Positions 55,702 through 64,000 of a stretch of 64,000 nt of DNA are shown piece after piece (positions within the stretch are counted from its first letter, which is position 1; each line of letters opens with the position of its first letter). Location of the stretch: positions 2,078,001 to 2,142,000 of the forward strand of contig NC_083384.1 of assembly GCF_031755915.1 (NCBI RefSeq). The letters run 5' to 3'. The position numbers and the translations under genes are program-made. Source of the stretch: Ziziphus jujuba. Lineage: Eukaryota; Streptophyta; Magnoliopsida; Rosales; Rhamnaceae. The notes beneath the pieces were generated by a model. The model saw nothing but the letters and a program-made list of their open reading frames with translations. It had not been told where the DNA came from and ran no database searches.

Positions 55702-58700
55702 ATATCCAAAGTTAGTGCATTGATTATAGTTAGAAGCTTCAGCTCCGTATCATGGTCACGGTCGATGTTGTCACTATCATCAATATCGTCACTATCATTA
55801 ATAAGAAAACCATTTTTATCCAGCAACTTGTTCACAAATACTGTAATCAAAGGAACATAGGAGTTTGTCACTAGGTATTTGAAATAGGATCGTCTAGTTC
55901 CTATAGAACCTATCACTAAAATACCCTTAGAGAGGGATAAAGCTATACGGAGCAAGAAAGGTTTTCCATGAGATGGGAAATGAAAACTATTAAGCCCACA
56001 AGAGGTTTAGGAATAAGTTATTGTCTGATAATGAGCAAGGAATATCTGCCTTTTTGTTAAACAAGATGTATTGAACTTATAACTCATTAGATACTTTTTA
56101 TGAATGTCAACTAAGTATTGTAAGTAAATTGCTCCTGGTAGTTCAATCATTTCATAACCAGAGTCATTCTTTGATAAGTGATCACTATGAGTCAGACTCA
56201 ATAGAATTTGATCAATCCTTTTTTCTATCGTTAAGGTGGTGAACTAAACCAAGAATTCTCTTTCTTTATCATCAATCGAATCACTATCCAAGATGCAGGA
56301 TTCTATTTTATCATCAATCCAATCACCGTTCCTGTTTTTTCTTTTTCTTATCAATGAATAAACTCTTTACTTTTATGACTTGGATGTTTCGTATTTCTCA
56401 AAAAAGTGATTTGATTGATGGGATTTGGTATGATACTTATTAAATCGATGATATTGATGAGATTGATATTCAAATATTTCTTCTTAGAATGTATTGATTT
56501 GATCCCATAAGCGGGACCACCACCCCATAGCATGTTGCTGCCAGAAGCATAACCTCATATTTCTTCTAGTTGCTGCCAGAGCAACTAGAAAGAGATTCTT
56601 TAACCAGAAAGAATTCAGTTCGGATGTAGGATACCTATCCAGAAGTTTTCACAACTCAATCATGTATGATGGAATCATCAAATATTTGACATTTTCAAAC
56701 TCTGTCTGTAACTCACAATAGGCACGAGAAGCAAAGAGAAGGTGTGTCCGAACGAGATATTTAGCAACAAAAAGAAGGAAAAAGGATTGAATAGAGGAAC
56801 TCCCGAGCATTTGCCGATCTCAGATGTGTCGCTATCAATGGTGACTCATTATTTCAATGAATCATTTCTTCGGACAGAAGAAGATTATGTAAACACTTAC
56901 TCGAAATCTCACTTATCAGATTCCATTGTGGAAGATACGGTTTTTCTAAAGAATTCACCATGATATATCTGATCCATGCATAATATCATGAAAAATGGAT
57001 ACAAATTTTTGGCTGCTACTTAGTATCAGCAATAGGTTTGAAAAAGCATCTAAAAATATCAAATTCTGATATTTGTATCCTGTCGAAGTAAGGAACCACG
57101 GCATATATGTTTGGAATATATTCCATTTTGAGAGAGTTGAAAAAGCACTATCTCGTTGAAAGGCTCTATATATCCACCCCTTCTCAAGGCATTTCTTTAG
57201 ACATAGACCCCGTTTTTTCCTCTTTTTGGATGGTAAACATTTCTTAGAACATGGAGTGTGAATCAAACCCATGTTTAAATTGAAATTGAGATATTGATGG
57301 AAGTTCTTCCTTTCTGAATCAGATAGATTCATATATGAAAGAGGTTGACAATATGTTCTTTCAAAATTGACTATTTGTCACTTTGTTAGAAGTGTTTCAG
57401 AAATGTATGTGATTAAGTAAATAGCTCTACGAATGAATGGATCAAATTGAAGTGGAAAATGGAAAGATTTGTAGAAGTTATACTTTTCGTCACCATTTTG
57501 TGGAGGATCGTTAGGTATGAATATGTTAGACACCTGTAACTCGATTGGTAAAATAGTATCTCTCTCCAAAAAAACATATTTTTTTTTACCGCCACGCAAA
57601 GAAAATATTTTGTTACGAATGAACAAGATATTCAGGAATTGTCCATACGTAAAATCATAATTATTGATACAGGCTGTTTCCACATAAAAATGGAATCCTT
57701 TGTTACAATAGAAGTAGAAGTGACGTGGATTATTCAAGAATCGAAATCGATTTGCTTGATAAAAAGAAGATATCAATGAATTTCTATGAAATGGTTTCAT
57801 GGGATTCAGACAATTGTCTTGATCATGGGATATCATTGAGAAATAGGAATTCATGTTATCAAAAGATTTCCTACAGTTATGTCTAGTATGGAATGAGTCA
57901 ATCATCCACTTTGGTATCTTATTGAACAAAAATGGTGATATTGTTCCTCCATTGATCAAGAATTTCTCTTTTTGGGAAGTGTCATGATCATCCAATAAGA
58001 AGGGTTTCCATTTTTTCAAATGAACGATTTGAAGACATATTGATTCTAAAAGCTGATTACAGAGTTGGTCATTCAGACCTTTCAATTCATAGATGTGGAT
58101 CTACGACCTATGAATGGGGATATTCCCGAAACTCATAAAGGAAAAAGGAAGTGAGTTAGACAAAAAGAGAAGAAATTTACACAAAAAAAAAGAAGTAACT
58201 TGGACAAAAAGAAAGGAAGTGACTTAGACAAATCTTTTTGTCGATAATCTGCTTAGAAATGAAAAGTTCCAAATGTTCCTATAAATTCTTGGTCCCATTG
58301 GACCATTTGTATCTATATGCATTAGGATCTCGATTCATGATCTCTAGGTTCGAGAAATAAAAGTAAGAGGATCGAACCATTTCTTCTGACTCTTTTTCAA
58401 ATTTGTTAACTATTGGTTGATCGTATATTTCATTATAGTTATATGATTTAGAGTATCATTTCCTATTTGATCCCTTTAAATTCCATATTTGAAGTTGCGA
58501 TCATATCTATTCAATACATTTCTTATGTGCCCATAGGTGCTATATTGGATTTGAATAAAATTTTGGATCATTCTATATTGATTGACTGCCTCATTATGTT
58601 GCTGCTAGTAAATACCACTATTTTTGGTTTTGTATCTTCCCAATCATTCCTGCAGGAGGTCTAGACCTTTTTTTTTTTATCCTTCAATAAAAAGATTCAT

Positions 58701-60660
58701 TTTCTTCATAAAAAATAGGAGGTAGAACCAATAAAGATTTCTTTTTCGATTCATCCCTGGAGTAGGAAAATACCTTATGATACACCACATCCGGCTTGGT
58801 TATTGATAGAGTGAATAAATCTGCCATTTCTTGAACTTCTAATTCAAAATCATGGTGTAACGTGTATCCCTCCTTGTTCCGGTCATGAAATAGATGAAAT
58901 AAATCAAAAAATGGATTTTTATTCAAGAATGAAATCTTATTGGAACTGTCCAGTTCATCCTTTGGAACAATATCCCATCCTCAATCTGATGAAATAGGAT
59001 GAATTGAGATGGTATTTTGTAAATCCGTAATTATCTTGAATATATTAACTATTTCTTTATTTTCCAATTGTCTTAAAAGGACAAGAGAAATATCTTGTTC
59101 TTTCTTCAATAATTTTTTATCTCTAGTGGATCTCACAGTATGATACGAACCCAAATGAAGTTCTGACCATCTATCAGAGAAAAAAGAATGAATTGATCTT
59201 GTAGGATTCCCAAGAAATTCTTATGTTTCTTCCAGAAGCAGATGATTATTCATTTGCTTCTCACGTTCTGTGAACAGCTGGGACAATGAGGATTATCCAA
59301 AAAGGCATTTAGGGAATCGATCTGATTCTATCTCTGTTCGTTCCGTTTGAAGAAAGGAAGGATCCGAAAGAATCGATCTGTCTTTTAGTTGTTGAATCTC
59401 CTTTTGATTGATCAATGTGTGATATTCTGAATCCTCATTACTAATGGAATCGAAATGATCTCTGGATCGATCAGAAGATCCTCTCAATTGGCTAGAATCC
59501 GCTGCTTCAACAAAACTGGATCTTGTGGAATCATATTGAATATTTGACGAAACATTCCGTACCTTGCTAAAAAACCAATCCTTGTTAACCAACCACACAT
59601 TATCTAACCAGATCCAATTCTCTCTCGATATGTTCCTTAAAAAATATGATTCATGCAGATTCTTCCCCCAACTAAAGAAGAGATCTTGGCAGAATTGCCA
59701 CATATGAAATTAAGGACAATTTTACAAAGAAATAGCCCACTTGTTTCTCGAGAATAGATGGGAAACATGCTAAATATCATTTGATTAAATAGTTAACCCA
59801 GCACCTTGTTGTTTCTCCATTTCAATTGCTATTTTTTCATGGAAAGCAAACATGAGATAACAAATCCAATCTTTCACTAAGATTTCGAATAGCTGTCCCA
59901 AATTCAAGTTGATTATGTTTCCCCTTTTCCTCAAAGAAAGACAATCAAACAATTCCCAATCATGTTCCTTGTGGATCGGATCATCCATAGAATATACAAA
60001 GAGAAACCCCAGATATTTGATATCTTCCTCTTTTAATGAGATCTCAATTCTAGTGATGGTTTCATTAGATATCTTACAACTAGAATCCCTCTTTTTCCCG
60101 AACCAATTCCTCCATCACTGAGAACCCCAGTTAGATTCAGGCATAATACACTTTTTAGTTATTAGGAGAACCCAAGTACTCTCTTTCCCATCCAGGAAAC
60201 AGCTCTCAGAGATCTTTTTTCCTTTTGGAAGATACAGAAGCAAAACAATTAACCTATTGATATTGGACTACCCAAAAGATTCTTCCAATGTATCATTTAT
60301 GGGTTCAAGGACATTCATAGGTATAGGAAGAAGCCCTATCAAATAGAGATTTTTTCTTTTGACCATCTTTCGATTGTTAATATGATATATAAGGACCGCT
60401 ACTACAAATAATACTACACCCTTGATCGTGAAATATTGATTGCTCGTTGAATCCTATAAATGTGAATTGCGTGAAAGTAGGATACTCCAAATTGGAGAGT
60501 CCAAGAGTTTATGAAACGTTCTTGATGGGGAAAAAATGTGAATGAAAGATCCCACAAAATTGAATTAGGTCCATGAATCTAAGAAATCGTGAGAATTCTT
60601 AATCTCTCTCAATATCTCTTTTAATTCAAAAATCCAGGATTTGAATTTATATCCTTTCAT
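55702..60660 (-). pseudogene. ycf2: Plastid ycf2 relic, 3'-truncated (NUPT)
   Basis: About 5 kb of ycf2, the large essential plastid gene of unclear function, linked in the literature to an inner-envelope protein-import motor. The start is at 60660 ([20 protein letters not shown]). Recognisable stretches follow down to [12 protein letters not shown] at ~55702, roughly codon 1740 of ~2280. The P-loop-like region is near 55890 (GSIGTRRSY where GTGRSY is usual). The first stop comes early, within LDSWTQ (CAA to TAA, ~60572), with many frameshifts beyond; the longest open piece is 57378-58085. Clearly non-functional. Confidence 0.95.
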
Positions 60661-60748
60661 TGAGTCCTCCTAGATTGCATTGATTTATCGTAAAGATTTC
60701 ATTTGAATTGGAATTTTGTTATTCATCATGTACAAGGATCCCCGTTAA
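60661..60748. other. Plastid ycf2-trnI spacer
   Basis: Short plastid spacer containing the normal divergent arrangement of ycf2 (minus) and trnI-CAU (plus). No other feature. Confidence 0.8.
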
Positions 60749-60764
60749 GCATCCATGGCTAAAT

Positions 60765-60798
<34 letters not shown>

Positions 60799-60822
60799 TA
60801 GGTTCAATTCCTACTGAATGCA
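60749..60822 (+). tRNA. trnI-CAU: trnI-CAU (plastid-derived, near-intact)
   Basis: 74 nt starting GCATCCATGGCTAAATGG, with CAT anticodon in the loop CTCATAA and T loop GTTCAATTC. The acceptor stem has one mismatch (3' side TGAATGCA where TGGATGCA pairs with GCATCCA), and GGCTGAATGG is GGCTAAATGG. In plastids this tRNA reads AUA after lysidine modification; as nuclear DNA it is probably silent. Confidence 0.9.
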
Positions 60823-60992
60823 TGCCAATGGGACCCTCCAATAAAATAAGTCTATTGGAATTGGCTCTGTATCAATGGAATCTCATCATCCATACATAAC
60901 AAATTGGTGTGGTATATTCATATCATGACATATGAACAGTAAGAACTAGAATTCTTATTGAGACTATAACTCATAGGGAAGAAAATAGATTT

Positions 60993-61273
60993 ATGGATGG
61001 AATCAAAAATGTAGTATTTACATACAAAAATATTCGGTTATTGTTGAAAAATCAATATACTTCTAATGTTGAATCAGGATCAACTAGGATAAAATAAAGT
61101 ATTAGGTCGAACTCATCTTTGGTGTCAAGGTAATAGCTATGAGTAGTCATCGACTCTTAAGAAAGGGTATAAGAATGGGACCTATTATAGGATATACAAT
61201 GCAGTACATTTGTATGATCATTACACTTCAACCAAGTTATTCTATTCCACCTGTTAGAAAGAAAAGAACTTAA
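60993..61273 (+). pseudogene. rpl23: rpl23 relic
   Basis: Plastid ribosomal protein uL23. It starts [17 protein letters not shown] and keeps [13 protein letters not shown], then stops at AGGATAAAATAA (61082-61093). Later parts ([21 protein letters not shown]) lie in other frames, and the natural end KKRT plus stop is at 61271-61273. It is 281 bp long instead of 282, consistent with a frameshift. Confidence 0.93.
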
Positions 61274-61291
61274 ATCAAAATACTTAATAGC

Positions 61292-62761
61292 ATGGCGATA
61301 CATTTATTCTACCCCGAGCACACACAAAGGAGCCATAGACAATCAAGTGAAATCCAATCCACGAAATAATTTGATCTATGGGTAGCATCATTTTGGTAAA
61401 GGTCGTAATGCTAGAGGAATCATTGCCACAGGGCATGGAGGGGGAGGTCATAAGCGTTTATACCGAAAAATTGATTTTCGACATAATGAAAAAGACATAT
61501 ATGGTAGAATCGTAACTCTAGAATATGATCCTAATCGAAACAGATACATTTGTCTCATACACTATGGGGATGTTGAGAAAAGATACATTTTACATCCTAG
61601 AGGGGCTATAATTGAAGATACCATTGTTTCTAGTACAGAAGTTCCTATAAAAATGGGAAATGCCCTACCTTTAAGTGCGGTTTGAACTATTGATTTTCGT
61701 AATTGGAAGTAACCAATTAGGTTTACGATGAAACCCAGAAATCGATCATTGATCCAATTTGAATACCTCTAAAGGATGGACCTCAATAGAAAGCTGAAGA
61801 GTAACGGTAGGAAGTGATTGAGTTCAGTAGTTCCTTATATAAAATTATTGACTCTAGAGATATAGTCATATGGAGAAGACAAAATTGTTACAAGCACCGA
61901 TAGAATCAAAAGCACCCCTTGTTTCAAAGAAAGGAGGACGGGTTATTCACATTTCATTTGATGGTCGGAGGCAAATTTAAAGCTAAGCAGTGGTAATTCT
62001 AAAGATTCCCGGAGGTAAAAATAGAGATGTCTCCTAAGTTACCCGTAATATGTGAAAGTATCAACGTAATTTCATAGAGTCATTCGGTCTAAATGCTACA
62101 TGAAGAACATAAGCCAGATGAAGGAGCAGGAAGACCTAGGATGTAGAAGATCATAACATGAGTGATTCGGCAGATTTTGATTCCTATATATCCACTCATG
62201 TGGTACTTCATTATATGGTATATATAAGAATTATACGATATATATAAGATCCATCTATATAGATATCATCATCTACATCCAGAAAGCAGTATGCTTTGGA
62301 AGAAACTTGTACAGTTTAGGAAGGGGTTTTGATTGATCAAAAAGATGAATCTACTTCAACCAATATGCCCTTAGGCACGGCCATATATAACATAGAAATC
62401 ACAGTTGGAAAGGGTGGACAATCAACTAGAGCAGCAGGTGCTGTGGCGAAACTGATTGCAAAAGAGGGGAAATCGGCCACATTAAAATTACCTTTAGGGC
62501 AGGTCCATTTGATACCCAAACACTGCTCAGCAACAGTCGGACAAGTGGGGAATGTTGGGGTGAACCATAAAAGTTTTGGTAGAGCCGGATCGAAATGTTG
62601 GCTAGATAAGCGTCCTGTTGTAAGAGGAGTAGTTATGAACTTTGTAGACCATCCGTAGAAAAAAACCCGCAACCCCTTAGGGTTATCCTACACTTGGAAG
62701 AAGAAGTAGAAAAAGGAATAACTATAGTGATAATTTGATTCTTCGTCGCCATAGTAAATAG
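61292..62761 (+). pseudogene. rpl2: rpl2 relic with group II intron
   Basis: Plastid ribosomal protein uL2. Exon 1 is 61292-61674, with an early frameshift after MAIHLF due to a small deletion; [19 protein letters not shown] and [17 protein letters not shown] are clear in another frame. The intron is ~61675-62360, beginning GTGCGG, the group II 5' consensus. Exon 2 is ~62361-62761: [61 protein letters not shown]. It stops after VDHP at 62658, where a deletion removes the conserved HGGGEG peptidyl-transferase loop; the last part NLILRRHSK-like is out of frame. Non-functional. Confidence 0.94.
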
Positions 62762-62803
62762 AATTTGTTTCTTCGTCTTTACAAAAAAAAAAAAAAAGGA
62801 GTA

Positions 62804-62808
62804 ATTAA
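62804..62808. repeat. Target-site duplication, left copy
   Basis: ATTAA immediately before the solo copia LTR; repeated at 63809-63813. The joined sequence GAGTAATTAATTGTGACACG is the normal plastid rpl2-rps19 spacer. Confidence 0.95.
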
Positions 62809-63808
62809 TGTTGAAATGTGGTGATCTTGCCACAATGTGCAAGGTAGTTCAGTTTCACTTGCACTCTTTGTTTTGCAACATCAAAGACCAAACATTGTTT
62901 ATGTTTATGCATTTTATTTTATCTTGTAATGTTCAAGAACAATATCCTTTTTGTAATACCCTAAGCTCGTTATCTAGCTTAAGGCCTTTTTTGTCTAGTT
63001 GCTGGAATTGTATTTCCAGCGACATAAGTCCACTTCCTTGGATTCCGTTTGAAGTAGGTTTGGTATTTAGACCTGAATTTTGGATATGATAAAATATATA
63101 TGCAGAGGAAGCAGCAACAAAAAGAATGGCCCAATTTGGAGCTGGGAAGGCTGAGTTAAGCCCAAAAAAATCTGACCCTTGTGCAGTGTTGTTGCCCAGA
63201 AAACTGGGCAAAACTGCCTCGGGTTTGATTACTTTTGAATGGGTAAATGGACTTTGTTTTATCTGGTTTTTGGCTAGAACATAGTCTAATATTCAAAAAG
63301 GCTTCCCTCCAATTTTCAACTCAAATGGAACTGGTTTTCAAATTCAAATGCCTTAGACAAGCTGAACTGCCCATTAAAGAAGGTTTCTTGCATGCCCAGC
63401 ACATTGATTCGAGTTAGTTGAGGTAGTTTAGCTTGGTTAGTTACTTTTAATGCTTTTGTATTTATTGCTCAATATGGAAGCATGCCTTATTGTCTTTTTG
63501 ATGTATTTAAAAGTATGAAAATTGTAATGAAAAACGTTGAGAAAGAAAATATTCAAAAAACAGATTTTGAAAAACAACATTTTTGGCTCTCTCTCTCTCA
63601 ACTACTACATTTTTGGTTTCTTCTTCTTCCCAAAAGCTAACAACCTTCTTAAGAACCCTAAACCTCCATTAAAACCAGAAACAAAACCTTAACAAACCCA
63701 AAAAAAACAAAATCAAGAACCAAGAACCAATAACAATCATTATTGACTAACACCTTGAATGATTGTGCTCTAGGGTACAACAACATAAACCTACACCAAA
63801 TTCCATCA
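62809..63808 (+). mobile_element. Solo Ty1/copia LTR with perfect target-site duplication
   Basis: Exactly 1000 bp, TGTTGAAATG to TTCCATCA, flanked by ATTAA on both sides (62804-62808, 63809-63813). It is the only complete LTR of this copia family in the window and so defines its true ends. It sits between rpl2 and rps19 relics and must have inserted after the plastid DNA reached the nucleus. Confidence 0.95.
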
Positions 63809-63815
63809 ATTAATT

Positions 63816-64000
63816 GTGACACGTTCACTAAAAAAAATAAAAAAATTCCTTTTATAGCGAACCATTTATTAAGAAAAATAAATACGCTTAACAAATAGCT
63901 GAAAAAGAAATAATGGTCACTTGGTCTTGAGTATCTACCATTATACCAACAATGATCGGGCATACTATTGCTATCCATAATGGAAAGGAGCATTTGCCAA
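63816..64000 (+). pseudogene. rps19: rps19 relic (runs off window)
   Basis: Plastid ribosomal protein uS19 with its usual GTG start (VTRSLKKN). An insertion in the A-run adds residues after KKN, PFIANHLLRKIN follows, and a frameshift gives a stop near 63894. The later part matches VTWS..STI.PTMIGHTIAI and NGKEHLP in another frame. The window ends inside the gene. Confidence 0.92.

Larger units (their letters stand above)
29816..64000. other. Large inverted-repeat NUPT, dismembered
   Basis: Plastid blocks at 29816-29842, 30942-33026, 39339-43588 (copied at 47935-52184), 55702-62808 and 63809-64000 are colinear with the plastid inverted repeat into the large single-copy region: 23S, trnA, trnI, 16S, trnV, gap, ycf2, trnI-CAU, rpl23, rpl2, rps19, with the expected relative strands. 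Missing: the 23S 3' half, short trnI/trnA parts, rps12 3' exons through ndhB and trnL, and the 3' third or so of ycf2. Interrupting DNA is entirely gypsy or copia. One ancestral transfer is inferred; several transfers cannot be excluded. Confidence 0.8.

Noticed and set aside
62329..62658. 109-codon frame over rpl2 exon 2 as a functional transferred gene
   Set aside because: It begins in the group II intron, lacks exon 1 and the conserved HGGGEG loop, and has no transit peptide or nuclear gene structure.
1..64000. Window as part of a plastid or mitochondrial genome
   Set aside because: Plastid genes are all broken, LTR elements are nested with target repeats, and gypsy/copia chains with intact gag are typical of nuclear DNA.

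Overview
This window is nuclear DNA of a flowering plant, probably a eudicot; the species cannot be named from the sequence. It contains no ordinary host gene. Nearly everything is LTR retrotransposon sequence or decayed plastid DNA transferred to the nucleus (NUPT). The plastid genes are all broken, and the retroelements are nested, solo or tandemly chained, which rules out a plastid genome.

Layout. (1) 1-18880: a chain of minus-strand Ty3/gypsy-type elements sharing LTRs, including a 7.4-kb segment present twice (1-5756 and 7364-13160). One copy keeps an open 1011-codon gag-protease-remnant-pol frame (2702-5737). (2) 18881-19951: an atpB fragment between two outward-pointing LTR starts. (3) 19952-29815: gypsy LTRs and an older, more diverged gypsy element (22468-29654) with a solo LTR nested in its 5' LTR. 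(4) 29816-33026: plastid 23S rRNA 5' half and the trnA-UGC region, cut by a solo LTR. (5) 33027-39338: a plus-strand gypsy element inserted in the trnA intron. (6) 39339-43588: plastid trnA/trnI introns, trnI-GAU exon 1, 16S rRNA, trnV-GAC and upstream spacer. (7) 43589-45200: Ty1/copia LTR and fragments. (8) 45201-53796: an almost identical tandem copy of 36605-45200, exactly 8596 bp. (9) 53797-55701: 3' end of a copia element plus LTR. (10) 55702-64000: plastid ycf2, trnI-CAU, rpl23, rpl2 and rps19, with a solo copia LTR between rpl2 and rps19.

The plastid pieces from 29816 to 64000 keep the order and relative strands of the plastid inverted repeat (23S-trnA-trnI-16S-trnV ... ycf2-trnI-CAU-rpl23-rpl2-rps19). 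The simplest reading is one large NUPT later split by gypsy and copia insertions, deletions and a recent tandem duplication. Two solo LTRs inside it have recognisable 5-bp target-site duplications. The atpB piece comes from elsewhere in the plastid genome and is separate.

The most distinctive biology is the gypsy family. Its copies lack RNase H and most of integrase, and most lack most of reverse transcriptase. All share one deletion junction joining the end of reverse transcriptase to the integrase C-terminal region. Minus-strand copies also carry an integrase-core relic placed before the RT relic and a duplicated linker. This looks like a non-autonomous lineage amplified in trans. No cellular system beyond this was found.
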